DNA from: CAYXZL01 sp964469925
GTDB taxonomy: Bacteria; Patescibacteriota; Gracilibacteria; Absconditabacterales; Absconditicoccaceae
Assembly: GCA_964469925.1 (NCBI GenBank)
Contig: CAYXZL010000001.1
Span: 62,001-126,000 of the forward strand
Length of the DNA stretch: 64,000 nt
Direction: 5' to 3'
The notes under the pieces were generated by a model, which saw only the letters and a list, made by a program, of their open reading frames with translations, was not told where the DNA came from and made no database searches. Every line of letters begins with the position of its first letter. The first letter of the stretch is position 1. Of this stretch, positions 43,572 to 53,920 are shown piece by piece. The position numbers and the translations under genes were made by a program.

Positions 43572-44114
43572 TTAATGTTTCTCCTTAAAATTCTCTATAG
43601 CCTCATCAATAATCTGATAGGCTTCCGTGATAGGACCAAAGCCATCGATCGTTATTTTGTCGTATTTAGCTTTTTCTAGCCTTTTATATTCTTTAAAGTA
43701 AATCTCGAGTTCTTCTTGGAAGTGTCTACCCAAATCTCCAACACTTTCTACATCATCCCAACGTGGGTCAACTTTGCTAATAGGTACGGCAATCACCTTG
43801 TGATCCAATCCATCTTGATCAGATGTCTTCAAACAACCAATAACTCTTGCCCTGACTCTACAACCAGGGAAGGTTGGCTGTGTAACAAGCAAAACGACAT
43901 CGACAGCATCGCCATCACCACTCGCTGTGCCAGGGATAAAGCCATAGTCAAAAGGGTAAAACATACTGTGGTGTAAGACACGGTCTAAGTCAAAATAACC
44001 TTCCTCCTCCTTATACTCTACCTTGTTCTGTGATCATTTAGTGATCTCCACCACGACATTGATATACTTTTTTTCCTCATCATAATAAGCAGGCAAATCT
44101 TTGTACAAGTTCAT
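43572..44114 (-). CDS. ppa: inorganic pyrophosphatase
   Basis: The 180-residue family I soluble pyrophosphatase splits PPi to two phosphates and so drives biosynthesis. Visible family signatures are VVVEITKGSQNKVEY (Gly from TGA), YPFDYGFIPGT, and the metal-binding signature GDGDAVDVVLL (family: D-x-D-P-x-D-V) with Ala in place of Pro. KVIAVPISKVDPR follows. The length is typical. The start MNLYKDLPAY gives a complete N-terminus. Confidence 0.95.
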
Positions 44115-44333
44115 CAGTAGATACAAAACAACTAAAATTGACGACACACCACCCATATGATGTGCATATGGCTAAGCCACATCCAGTGAGCTCTTACATA
44201 CAGAGACGTTCTAGCTTTTTATATATACATTGCAACATAAGTCACCACCACTCTACTGTGACTTTTTATCCTTTTTCCACTTTTTATAGGAGATCTACTA
44301 TACTTACACTGAACACTTTATTACATTGACAGC

Positions 44334-45404
44334 ATGTTCAAGCATATCGAACAAATCACGCAATTGGCTGAGCAAAACAAGAATCTATCAGACATCCATA
44401 TGGCAGGTGGCAAGTGCATCAGTGTAAGGATCAATGGAGATATTCAGAAGCTAACAGATAAAGGAGTAATAGACGCAAGTACCATGAAGGATATCGTCAT
44501 GCAGTTGCTTGATCATGATGAAAAAAGATATCACGACTACATAGAACATAAAGAATACGACTTTTCGTACGTATCATCGTCACAGATACCCTTTAGGGTA
44601 AACGCCTACTTTTCTATGGGTCAAATGTGTGTGGTCATGAGAAAGATAAATAGGTATGCGAGAAAACTCGAAGATATGATGTTTAGCGATATCGCAGAAG
44701 CAATCAAAGAGCAAATCTTGCCCAAGCAAAAGTGACTCTATATTGTAACAGGGCCTACAGGATCAGGTAAGAGTACCTCGTTAGTAGCAATGTTGGAATA
44801 CATCAATCAACACAGAACAGAGAATATCATAACCGTCGAGGATCCAATAGAGTTTATATTTACGCCCGACAAGTGCCTAATTTCTCAAAGAGAGGTGGGC
44901 AACGATACGCACAGCTTTGATGCTGCACTCAAGTATGCAATGCGTGAGGATCCAGATATTGTGTTTGTGTGAGAGGTGCGTGATCAAGAAACAGCTGAGG
45001 CAGTACTAAGGATCACAGAAAGCTGACATGTAGTATTTACCACACTCCATACGCCATCCGCGGCATTGACGATCAATAGGTTTATCTCTTTTTTCCCACC
45101 AGATATACAGCATAGTATTGGCGATAGGCTTTCTGAAGTGCTTTTGGGTGTACAGGCCCAGATCCTCGTCAAGACAAGGGACCAGAAAGAAAGGGTTGGT
45201 ATCTATGAGGTGATGTTTAACACAACTGCTATCAGAAATAATGTAAGAGAAAGGGATATTCCACAGATAAACTCTATTATAGAGACTTCTTCATCGGCAG
45301 GTATGATCGGTATGGCTAAGTATGCAGAGAGATTGTACGAAAAAAACATTATCGATGAACAGACATACAAAAGAATAGCAGAAAAAAAGCTTTGATCTTT
45401 GTAA
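44334..45404 (+). CDS. pilT: PilT-type secretion/retraction ATPase
   Basis: The 356-residue protein belongs to the type II/IV secretion ATPase family, PilT branch. It has an N-terminal PAS-like domain (SDIHMAGGKCISVRINGD), Walker A TGPTGSGKSTS, Asp box TVEDPIEF, Walker B VGEVRDQETAE (first Gly from TGA) and the His box HVVFTTLHT. PilT powers pilus retraction. Two more codons (TCT TTG) follow TGA at the 3' end before TAA. It heads a plus-strand unit with coiled-coil proteins and two small pilin-like proteins. Pili could draw the cell to a host. Confidence 0.9.
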
Positions 45405-45420
45405 TCTAGCGACAAAAACC

Positions 45421-45711
45421 ATGTTTAGTATAGAGCCATTTGTATCAGGAAGTAGAAAAAAAATACGCGTTTCCAAAGCAGAAATCGAAGAAATCAAAAA
45501 AAATATGCAAAAAGTACCTCGTATACAAAAAAAAGCAGAACAACTACAGCAGAAAGAAGGAAAAAAGGCAGACGAATCTTTACAAAATCAGGTAAAACAA
45601 TTACAATCAAAAGAGCCTGAAAAAGAGGAAGATCCACAAACGCAATGATGAGGGCAGTCACTCAAGCGACGACAACAAGTTCTTCAGTGGATACGAGAAA
45701 AACGAGCCTAG
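45421..45711 (+). CDS. charged coiled-coil protein
   Basis: The 96-residue protein is almost all Lys, Glu and Gln in heptad-like order (about residues 18-72), then GGG (two from TGA) and a short C-terminal helix. Four CGA codons fall within the last 16 residues. Read as Arg they give a basic helix (SLKRRQQVLQWIREKRA); read as Trp the tail would be extremely Trp-rich, which is evidence against a complete CGA-to-Trp change or against this ORF. It starts 16 bp after pilT. Confidence 0.6.
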
Positions 45712-45735
45712 ATTTATCTATCTTGCCTACCACCC

Positions 45736-46164
45736 ATGCCAGCACTAAGCCCCCAAGACTACGAGCTCCTGATCAAGAAAAGTCTTCCTGAAAGATTGCG
45801 AGAGCAGGCAAAGCAATTTTCTATACCAGAAAAATATCTTACGCAAATGCCAGACCTCATTGTTTTGGTTTTAGAGTCCAGGTCGATGGACAAGGCGGAG
45901 GAAAAACAAAGTTGGTTCAATCTGATGCCAATGATGAACGATGAACAAATAGCAAAACTTAACGATATTTTAACAAGGGAAAAGCAGAAGTTACAAGAGA
46001 TAGAACAAAAATACGAACAAAAAAAGATTGAGATCAAAAAGAAATATCTACTCAGGCGGCAAAATATGGGCTATGTCAAAAAGGTGCAAGATATCAAAGC
46101 ACAAGAAGCACAGGCACAGCAAGTAGAAAACCAAGAAGCAGACAGTCTCTTACAAAACCTCTAA
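45736..46164 (+). CDS. helical protein, unknown
   Basis: The 142-residue protein has a compact N-terminal half (MPALSPQDYELLIKKSLPERL...) and a long charged coiled coil (about 78-115) with a Gln/Ala/Glu-rich tail. It contains no TGA. It lies 24 bp after the preceding coiled-coil gene and 30 bp before a pilin-like gene, so it is likely part of the pilT unit, perhaps as an assembly or scaffold component. No family is recognised. Confidence 0.7.
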   Translation: MPALSPQDYELLIKKSLPERLREQAKQFSIPEKYLTQMPDLIVLVLESRSMDKAEEKQSWFNLMPMMNDEQIAKLNDILTREKQKLQEIEQKYEQKKIEIKKKYLLRRQNMGYVKKVQDIKAQEAQAQQVENQEADSLLQNL

Positions 46165-46194
46165 GCTGTATTTCCCTAAAGAATGCTAACAATC

Positions 46195-46827
46195 ATGTAT
46201 TCTTCTCTTTTCAAAAGGATAGTCCTAATAATGGCAGTATGACTGGTGGTTGCCAGTACGGCTGTTGTGCATGCAGGTGATCTACTCCAAAAGGGGTTTG
46301 AGCCATCAGTAGATCGCGGCAACGTCATCAATGTGGGTAATGACAAAAGATCGGTCTGATCATATATTTTTGGTTGATGAATAGAGTTTGATTTCAAAAA
46401 AGAATGTCTGATCAATGGAGCAGTCGATAGCTCTATCACAGATAGCACAGCTTGTAGTGCTGCTGGCGGAAAGCGGCAAGACCTCAAGCCTGCAAGTTCC
46501 TTCTTATTAAGTATTACCAAGCTACTATTGAGGTTGACTATGATATTGGGCGTAGTGATGATTATCCGAAATGGCATTAGGTTTGTTGCTGCCATGGGAG
46601 AAGAGTCCGAACGAACGTCAATTGCCAAAACCATAGGCTATATCGCTCTAGGAATTGTGATGTCTTTACTGTCAGTGGTTATTATCAACCTTTTGCAGTC
46701 CATAACACAGTCAACTATTACTGATGAACCAACTCCCATAGCCTCTGCGGATATATACAATGCCACAAAGAGCGACCATGTGGAAAAACACATATTAATG
46801 TCATACTTCCCTTCTACCTCTGTATAA
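46195..46827 (+). CDS. pilin-like (TrbC/VirB2-type) membrane protein
   Basis: The 210-residue protein has a signal peptide (about 1-28, ending VVHAGD), an extracytoplasmic loop with two Cys, and two hydrophobic helices (about 101-125 and 140-165) joined by a short polar hairpin (MGEESERTSIAKT). This is the two-helix topology of VirB2/TrbC-type pilins, common in CPR genomes beside secretion ATPases. The N-terminal extension is long for a pilin. It pairs with the next, shorter gene. Confidence 0.65.
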
Positions 46828-46835
46828 AACCCACA

Positions 46836-47210
46836 ATGTCACGAAAAAAGTGCATATATGCGATGGTAATGGCGGCAATCTCTTCAGGGATTTATGTTAC
46901 CTGCTATGCAAACTCAGATGTGAGTCTGCAAGTTCCTACTTCTCATTGAGGGATTAGCGTATCAGCATGACCGCAAATCAGCAGTACCGATGCCAACTTT
47001 ATAGGTTATATACAGCTGGTAGTGAAGTATCTGCGAATAGCACTTGTCATAGTTTCTTTAGCTGTATTGATTTACGGTGGTTTCAGATTGATTACACAAG
47101 GGGGGGAAAAGATGAAGGATACAGGCAGGTTACTATTGGGCCTTCTGGTAGGCATACTGATAGCAGTATTTTCATACGCTATTGTCAAGTTGTTAACTAA
47201 TCTATTCTAA
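46836..47210 (+). CDS. pilin-like (TrbC/VirB2-type) membrane protein
   Basis: The 124-residue protein has a signal peptide (about 1-26, YVTCYANS), a short loop and two membrane helices (about 65-85 and 98-120) linked by ITQGGEKMKDTG. The GG-containing hairpin between helices is typical of TrbC/VirB2-like proteins. It starts 8 bp after the previous pilin-like gene. The two may form a mixed filament or membrane complex; this is inference. Confidence 0.68.
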
Positions 47211-47334
47211 AAACCACTAGCCATCAGACAGGGAATAACTATATAACGGACCAAACAAGGAATGTTTTTCTTACCATCAAAAAATGACATTGGTTCAATA
47301 CCCATGATGACAATGGACTACTCCCAAGAGCAGG

Positions 47335-48624
47335 ATGTCGGCAAACATTGTTCAAATAACTGTGATGTTATTTTTATTACTATGGTGTGTAAATCAAGTG
47401 AGAGCACAATCACGTCAAGAAAAGCCATACAATCCAGCCAAAACAGAAGAGGAGAAGCCTATTCCTAGTCCATCACTAGCACAGACCTATCCCTACCAAC
47501 CGACATCACTTGATACTCTTATCTCATGACCATACACCAAGGAAAACAAGCTACTACAGGCTTCACTCCTATTGCCAGGATTGGCATTTGAACAGTCTGG
47601 TTTTGCCCCATTATCCAGGGCTACCTTAGTAACACAAACATTTCTAAAACAACAACTCAAAACAAATCTAGCACCATCAGAGAATTATTACATCAACTTT
47701 TGTTTGTTCAGAGCAGAATGTGACAGGCAGCGGATAAGGGAACAGGATAAAATCATAACTCGATATAAACAGTATGGTTATAGTACAACAGAAGCCTATT
47801 CGCTTCATCAGTGACTATCTTACAAAATACGGACTAAATACGGTCTGCCACACAACACTATCGTGTTACTAACACCAGAACGGTATCACATACTGCAAGA
47901 AAAAGCGACATACTATGGTATTGATATGGTTTATCTCCTAAGGACATATCTGAGCGACGGGGAACAATCCGAGGATGAAGAGGGAGAAAGACAACAACCA
48001 CATGCGGAATGGTACCCTGATTCCAAAACCTTTCGCAAAGATATAAGAGAGGAAACGATGCTATTCGGTGACAAAAAGATACCAGTCAGGTCATACCCCC
48101 GAAGTCTTGCATACGCGTTTCTACAAAAACATGGAATAATGTTATGGTCAAGCTCATTGAGAGAAAAAGAAAACGGAAGTAGCATAGAGTACAGTCGTAC
48201 GGGGTTAGAGTGAATCCACCAAGAAACACTTGACGGTTTGGTAGTTCTCATACAGGCAGTTAAACAAGAAACCAATCGATCATGACCATACCACCTTATA
48301 ATAAACGGCGGGACAGAAAAAGGCCACTCACTGTGAAACAAGATACTAGCGGGGATGATAAAACCGTGATATAGTGCTCCTTTGGGTGCAGTGAAAGCAC
48401 ATGGGTCAGGTTGGACAGTAGATATACGCCTTGCTGGTCAAGAGCTTGTTGCTATGAAGGAAGTCTTGCCTGGTAAAAAGGGGAAAACCGAAATTACTGC
48501 AGCAGATGGAAGAAAGTATGTGGTTATCTACCTTTATCACGGAACAAAGTCAGAATATCATCTCCATGCGAGTGTTTATTCATACGATATCTATGGAGAA
48601 TATCTGCAAGGAGTATCGTATTAG
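47335..48624 (+). CDS. exported M15-like peptidase candidate
   Basis: The 429-residue protein has a signal peptide (about 5-24, VNQVRAQS). The last 130 residues carry a pattern like D,D-/L,D-carboxypeptidases of MEROPS M15: INGGTEKGHS, then HGSGWTVDIR with the HxxGxxxD spacing (His and Asp zinc ligands seven apart) and SEYHLHASV as the final Glu-x-x-His. Such enzymes trim peptidoglycan stem peptides. The N-terminal 290 residues are unassigned. It follows the pilus-like genes and could open a wall for a secretion or attachment machine. The end overlaps cmk by 4 bp. Confidence 0.6.
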
Positions 48625-49304
48625 GGGAATGGGTGGTGAATACTACGAACAAGGGCAAGGATAAAATCTACTTGCTCGTCAATCGTTAAGTGGGTAGTGT
48701 CCAGAATATGTGCATCGTCTGCTTGTCGACATGCGGCGTTTGATCAGAGATAGTCAGCATTATCTCTCGCAACAATATCAGCACGTATCGAATTCTCGTC
48801 GGCCACAAGTCATTGAGCGACTAACTGTTTATACCTTCTTGCGACTCTCGTCTCCACCTCACAGGTCATAAAGACTTTCACTGGAGCATCCGGAAAGACG
48901 ACAGTACCCTGATCTCTACCATCAGCAACCAGTCATGGCTGTGCAACATACCCAATGCTTTGTTGTTGTAAGACAAGATGCTGTCTGATCGGTTTTATGA
49001 AAGTGAAGTATGGTATCTTGTTGGATACTTCAGTATCCCTAATAAGTCTTTCAACATTTTCACCGTTCATAATGATATCATAGTGGCCAACAGATTCATT
49101 ATAGGAATAGGACATAGTCGTTTCCAATGCTAGGTTAGTCATTGCTTTTTGATCTGTCCAGTCGACACGATGACGTAGGAGATAAAGTGCCACCGCTCTA
49201 TACATGGATCCAGTGTCCATATAGACATATTGCAAAGCCTTAGCAACAAGCTTAGCGGTAGTGCCTTTGCCAGTAGCGACATAGCCGTCAATCGTTATGA
49301 TCAT
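48621..49304 (-). CDS. cmk: cytidylate kinase
   Basis: The 227-residue enzyme phosphorylates CMP/dCMP with ATP. It starts MIITIDGYVATGKGTTAK with a P-loop (GYVATGKGT; most relatives have GPAGSGKST), then YMDTGSMYRAVAL, VADGRDQGTVVFPDA (Gly from TGA just before) and HILDTTHLTIDEQV. ATG 49304 is preferred over the upstream in-frame extension because the family begins at this strand. It is 7 bp downstream of a Nudix gene in a minus-strand nucleotide-metabolism group with adk. Confidence 0.93.
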
Positions 49305-49311
49305 GAGAATT

Positions 49312-49710
49312 TTAATACGAAATAAGACCCTTGTGATAGAGATCGTCAAAGATAAGTTGATCAACGAGAGAACTATTCATTTTGTCACGATACTGCAACC
49401 ATACTATTTCATCAATTTCTGAAGCAGCAAGTAAATCACCAAAAAACTCAGCACAATAGCATGTCATTCTCACCATCGTCCCCTCTGGTTTGCCATGTGC
49501 CTGTGCTTCGAATGTGCCATAGTAGCTAATGCTATCTACAACAATATCTACACTGAGCTCTTCTTTGATTTCTCTAATAAGTGCTTCATGATCAGTTTCA
49601 TGCCCTTCTCTTTTCCCTCAAGGAATATAATACCTATCCTTTCCAATACTGCGTGTTGAGAGGATCTTCCCACTACGAAGGTAAAGCAACGCTAGTTTAT
49701 CAATATACAT
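49312..49710 (-). CDS. Nudix hydrolase (tandem copy 2)
   Basis: The 132-residue protein starts MYIDKLALLYLRSGKILSTRS and has a Nudix box GGKREGHE through REIKEELSV, with Ser where most have Gly (EELG); the first Gly is TGA. It shares YYGTFEAQAHG with the neighbouring copy at 49730, so the two arose by duplication. This family usually cleaves (d)NTPs or similar. The small gap to cmk and adk suggests a role in cleaning nucleotide pools. Confidence 0.88.
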
Positions 49711-49729
49711 ACACACCAGGGAGATAAAG

Positions 49730-50137
49730 CTAGATGAGCTTTCTTGTACGAAGATCATCCCATAGCAATTGTCCAAGAGGAGTAAGGGTGGTTTTGGCAT
49801 CATAATCAAACCACCCGATCTCCTCTATTTCAGCCTGAGGTGATAGTTCTCATACATATTCAGCAGTGTAGCACGTTTCCCTCAGCATAGTTCCAGCAAT
49901 CTGGTCAGAAGCAGCCTGAGCTTCAAAAGTACCATAATAACAAAGGGTAAACGGATCTAAGATGATTCCAAGTTCTTCAAACAACTCTCTACTAAGAGTT
50001 TGAGCATCTGTTTCGTCTCACTCTCTTTTTCCGCCTGGCATAAAAAACTGGTGTTTTCACCTGCTACGGACACACAAAACCCTTTTATCTCTAATACAAA
50101 TCCAGGCGACCTTGTCAATTCGTACGATAGAATTCAT
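49730..50137 (-). CDS. Nudix hydrolase (tandem copy 1)
   Basis: The 135-residue protein has the same layout as its downstream paralog: MNSIVRIDKVAWICIRDKRVL, then Nudix box GGKREGDE through RELFEELGI (complete), and YYGTFEAQAAS. Three TGA codons are read as Gly. CGA in the N-terminal IV-x-IDK lies where relatives tend to have Lys or Arg, a point against reading every CGA as Trp. It is 17 bp after adk and 19 bp before the second copy. Confidence 0.9.
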
Positions 50138-50154
50138 GAGTCCAAGGGGAAAAG

Positions 50155-50721
50155 CTAATCAGACAAGCCAAGCGAGCTAGCAAAGTTCTGGTAAATAGTA
50201 TCAACGTCAGGGCGGGCATCAATAGTGATCAGTCTTGCCTTGAGAGAGAATGCATCCATAATAGGTTGTGTTTTTTGGTAGTATTCTTTCATCCTGACAG
50301 CAATGGTTTCACGAGTTTCTCCTTCGCGTCCCCTATCGAGCATCCTCTGTATTGCCTCTTCTTCTGGTAAATCAAAATAAACACCGACGACTTCTCTTGT
50401 ATTATTTTCCAGTATGCTAAATAAGGCATCCATTTGCGTCAATGTTCTCGGATACCCATCCAACAACATGCGAGCACCTTCATCAACAACGGACCGAAAG
50501 TAGGCGTTAAAAATGCTAATCGTAACTCTATCATCAATAAGAAATCCAGCATGCATGCGACTCTTAACGTAATCTCCAATAGGATTTGGTTGTGAAAACA
50601 AAGCCCTAAACACGTCACCTGAAGAAAAATGCTTATAGATGTTTCCATAAGCAGAGGCCAGCATGCTAGCTTGAGTCCCTTTACCAGCACCAGGCATACC
50701 AAACAACACAACATCCTTCAT
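50155..50721 (-). CDS. adk: adenylate kinase
   Basis: The 188-residue enzyme interconverts ATP + AMP and 2 ADP. It starts MKDVVLFGMPGAGKGTQ with the P-loop GMPGAGKGT, then HFSSGDVFR (AMP site), LLDGYPRTLTQ and the short-LID form (LDRGREGETRETI). The long zinc LID is absent, as in short-type adenylate kinases. The in-frame extension to 50742 is not conserved, so ATG 50721 is used. Adk is often beside ribosomal protein genes, as here. Confidence 0.95.
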   Translation of the reverse strand: MKDVVLFGMPGAGKGTQASMLASAYGNIYKHFSSGDVFRALFSQPNPIGDYVKSRMHAGFLIDDRVTISIFNAYFRSVVDEGARMLLDGYPRTLTQMDALFSILENNTREVVGVYFDLPEEEAIQRMLDRGREGETRETIAVRMKEYYQKTQPIMDAFSLKARLITIDARPDVDTIYQNFASSLGLSD

Positions 50722-50804
50722 GATCTGCCAAAAATAGTACAATAAAAAATAACCTAACCTCCTTTGTAGGATTTACGCCAAAACAATCAAGTGTAGCATA
50801 AAAC

Positions 50805-50836
50805 AAAAAAGTTCCTCGAATTGGAAGAACTTTTTT
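50805..50836 (-). terminator. terminator at the end of the ribosomal protein unit
   Basis: An inverted repeat AAAAAAGTTC/GAACTTTTTT with an imperfect inner stem gives a hairpin followed by a U run on the minus strand; it is nearly symmetric. It lies 36 bp downstream of rpsI and upstream of adk, so it would end the r-protein transcript. Confidence 0.75.
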
Positions 50837-50871
50837 GCACGTGATATATGTAAAAAGACCGCTATCGTATG

Positions 50872-51297
50872 TTATCTCTTTGACCATGTAGGCGACTTTC
50901 TAGCTTTCTTCAATCAAGGTTTTTTTCTCTCTTTAATCCTTCAGTCTCTCTTCAAAAGACCAAGAGGTTTAAGGGCAGATCTATGGTCGGGGCTTCCTTC
51001 TTTCAAAGCCCTTGAAAAAGCTAGCTTCATGGCATCAGCCTGTCAAGCAATACCGCCACCACTAACGGATATCTCAGCATCATACTTCCTGAATAAGTCC
51101 TTATCAATGGCATAGAAGCCAGCCAAAGCTGTGTCCAAAAGGTAGACGTTGCCACCAAAATACTCCGCCAAGCTCATTGTGCTACCGCCAGGCAACGACA
51201 GCGTAAACTGCCCCCTACCACCAGCATAAAGTTTGACAGTAGCTGTAGCAGACTTTCTTCTTCATACAGCATAGCTATAGTGTTGCTTATTTGTCAT
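50872..51297 (-). CDS. rpsI: 30S ribosomal protein S9 (uS9)
   Basis: The 141-residue protein contacts the P-site tRNA with its C-terminus. It has the family start YAVGRRKSATATVKL (Gly from TGA), the middle ISVSGGGIAGQADAMKLAFSRAL (one Gly from TGA) and the canonical end RIKERKKPGLKKARK with SKR last, again with TGA for the conserved Gly. These are among the clearest proofs of TGA as glycine. Its ATG lies within the end of rplM (11-bp overlap). Confidence 0.97.
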
Positions 51298-51751
51298 TGA
51301 TTAAGTCTTTACATTGTAAATGAGTATAGGGATGGCTATCGCCAACATACATCTTCACTCTTTTCATCCTAGAATCTCTGAGTTTATTTTTAGGAAGCAT
51401 TCACCTCACAGCGAGCCACAAAACCTTATCAGGCTTCTGCTCCATCATCTCTTTAAGAGTTTTGGATTTTACATTACCTTGATAGCCACTATAGCTGAAG
51501 TATTTTTTCGTACCAGCTTTATAGCCAGTAGTGGTCATTTTATCAACATTGGTTACGACAACAAAATCGCCTGTATCCCAAAAATCACAGTAGTGAGCCT
51601 TGTGTTTCCCCTGTATTTTTTTTGCGATCTCTACCGCCAATCTACCAAGGGTTTTGCCAGCAGCATCAACATGATATCGTGCTCTCTCTTTGGTTAAATG
51701 TTCTGGTTTGACCCAAAGAGTTTTGTTCAAGTTATTCTTAGAAAATCTCAT
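51287..51751 (-). CDS. rplM: 50S ribosomal protein L13 (uL13)
   Basis: The 154-residue early-assembly protein has VDAAGKTLGRLAVEIA, GDFVVVTNVDKM and RGMLPKNKL (Gly from TGA). In the N-terminal segment KERA-x-YHVDA the codon CGA (51677-51679) takes the place of the near-invariant Trp (RDWYVVDA in E. coli). This is a main support for CGA as Trp. rplM-rpsI is the usual pair. Confidence 0.97.
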
Positions 51752-51780
51752 CGTACGAGAAGTAATAACATAAATAAGGA

Positions 51781-52167
51781 TTACGAAAGCTTCAGCATGG
51801 TTTTCATAGAAGCGTCTCCTGGTCTGTATCAAATTTTATAATCTGAGACAAAACTTCCTTTGCCAGCGTTTTTGTATTTGGGTAGCAACTCATTCATGAC
51901 TTTTTTGCCAGCATCTTCACCATAAATAGTCGCTTTTACGAACCTAATATTTTCTCTTGTAGCATCAGCTTGGTTTGTGTACAGGTCATAGGACCTCACC
52001 AAGCGAGAAAAAAACTTATCCGCTGTAGACTTGAGAACCTTTGCTCTCTTTTCTGTAGTGATCACCTGTCCATGTACAACCAAGCTAGTCAAGAGGTTTC
52101 TGACCACATTACTGCGTTTTTGTACGCCAGTACTCAGTTGTATAAGCTTCTTTTTTCTGTGTCTCAT
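51781..52167 (-). CDS. rplQ: 50S ribosomal protein L17 (bL17)
   Basis: The 128-residue protein starts MRHRKKKLIQLSTG (usual MRHxxxxxKLxR), with RNLLTSLVVHGQVITTEKRAK. The standard code would stop at TGA after SDYKI. Reading through gives GYRPGDASMKTMLKLS, which is exactly the family C-terminus (GxRxGDAxxMAxIEL). It lies after rpoA, its normal neighbour. Confidence 0.96.
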
Positions 52168-52217
52168 TATTGTTCTGGGAAGAATGGGTAAATAAGTAGT
52201 CTAGTGAGTCTGCATAA

Positions 52218-53213
52218 TTAACCTTGCAATGCCTTGTTGATGTTCGCAAGTGCACTACTGATTTCATCAATAGCCTTTCTACCGACTCCTTTCATTAAGA
52301 GCAATTCGCCCTTTTTCTTTTTTTCGAGATCTTCAACGTACAAGATATTGTTTTTGATCAAGGCGTTCCTTGTTCTTTCGCTCAGAGGCAAAGCATCAAT
52401 GGGCATTGTCTTGATCTGAAGAGAGTCCTTTTCTTCTTTTCTATCACTATGTAGGTCGTCATAATCGATCAAGAGAGATTTGTCGACATAAGCACTATCA
52501 AAGATGAAGAGCTTCGCATAAGAGGCCAATACCTCACCAGCGAAAGCAAGAAAATCTTTTGGATTGATTCCTTGGTGAGCGACCTTTACCGTCATTACTA
52601 ACTTGTCTTTAACTCATCCCTTGAAGTCGTCTATCACTTGTTGTACTTCGTAGGTAACGTACTCGGTCAATCTAAAGTCGTTGTCCAAGAGCAAAATGTT
52701 GGTTTCTCCATCATCCTTTTTGTCTTCGCGTGCCTTGAGATAATCAATACCATAATAGCCATATCCTTTTTCTATTCTCATCTCAATAGTAACAGAAAGG
52801 GAACTGTCAGACGCATCAAACAGTGCCTGATTAGGATTAAGAACGGAGATGCCAGACGGGAAATGAATATCAGCCGCTGTAAAGTTACCAACTCATGAAA
52901 ACGTATGACTAACCCAGGTCTCCGTGTCAATATTCTCGTCTATCCTGAAGCGAAGTGCCTTGAAGTTGAGCATCATATCTATAACGCTTTGCTTAACGCC
53001 ATCAATAACGTGATACTCATGTGGCACTCACTTAATCTTCAACGCCGTAATAGATCATCCGATATCATATCAAAGCATAATCCTTCTAACTGCGTTTCAC
53101 AAGCTATGCCCAAATCCTCTTGGTAAGTACTCTATCTCAAACATCGCGGTCCTGTCATCAATCATGTCTACGATAATCTTTGGTGCACCAATGTATTTTT
53201 GGATATCCAACAT
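52218..53213 (-). CDS. rpoA: RNA polymerase alpha subunit
   Basis: The 331-residue protein has an N-terminal domain for dimerisation and assembly with LPRGFGHSLGNAVRRIML (near residues 31-48, one Gly TGA) and ITALKIKGVPHEYHVIDGVKQSV. After a linker, its C-terminal domain has LPLSERTRNALIKNNILYVEDL and GVGRKAIDEI, the helix-hairpin-helix that binds UP elements and activators. The length matches the family. It lies between rpsD and rplQ as in most bacteria. Confidence 0.97.
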
Positions 53214-53259
53214 GGGGTGTTTTTGGATAACAAGTTAAAAAGACAAACAATATAGTTAA

Positions 53260-53886
53260 CTAGACTCTAGCATAGAATTCAACGACTTTGAGTAGATCAA
53301 CAGGCACAGCCAGCTCCTCTATTGCAGGCTCTCTAAGAACTTCAATAGTCAGGTTGTGCACATCAATTTTCAACCATGACACGGATGCTACATTTTTTTT
53401 TGCCGCGATACTCGAGTATAAAGCTGATGTTTTAAGCTTATCTTTTACGGTGATAATATCTCCTGGTTTGAGGTAGGCTGAGGGTATGTTGTGCTTATGA
53501 CCATTTAAAAGAAAGTGACTATGGTTAACCATTTGTCTAGCCTGCATGATAGTGTTAGCAAATCAGGACCTCAAAACAATCGCATCGACCCTACTCTCCA
53601 AGAACTGAAGCAATGCCTTGTCATGGTCAACATCATTGTTTTTGGAATGTTTTTGGGCTGTCTGCGTGACGATCTTTGCAAACTGTTTTTCAGTTAGCAA
53701 GTACATCCTCTTCAAGAGTTGTTTATTCCTCAAAAGCTTACCATACTCTGACAATCTAGAGAGACCTCCGCTTTTTGCTGGTTGCCCCGGTAACGTCCTC
53801 CTCTTTCTAACGTCATACTTGTCAGATCAAAATATGTTTGCTTGTTCTCTCCTACACAGCTTAAACTTAGGTCACGTGTACTTCAT
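53260..53886 (-). CDS. rpsD: 30S ribosomal protein S4 (uS4)
   Basis: The 208-residue primary 16S-binding protein starts MKYTGPKFKLCRRE (family: ...GPxxKxxRR, Gly from TGA), with YGKLLRNKQLLKRMY and the S4 RNA-binding domain ESRVDAIVLRSGFANTIMQARQMVNHSHFLLNG (Gly from TGA). A KPGDIITVKD segment follows. The length is typical. It lies between rpsK and rpoA. Confidence 0.97.
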
Positions 53887-53920
53887 TGCTGTAATTTAGT
53901 AAATATAAAGATAAATCCAA

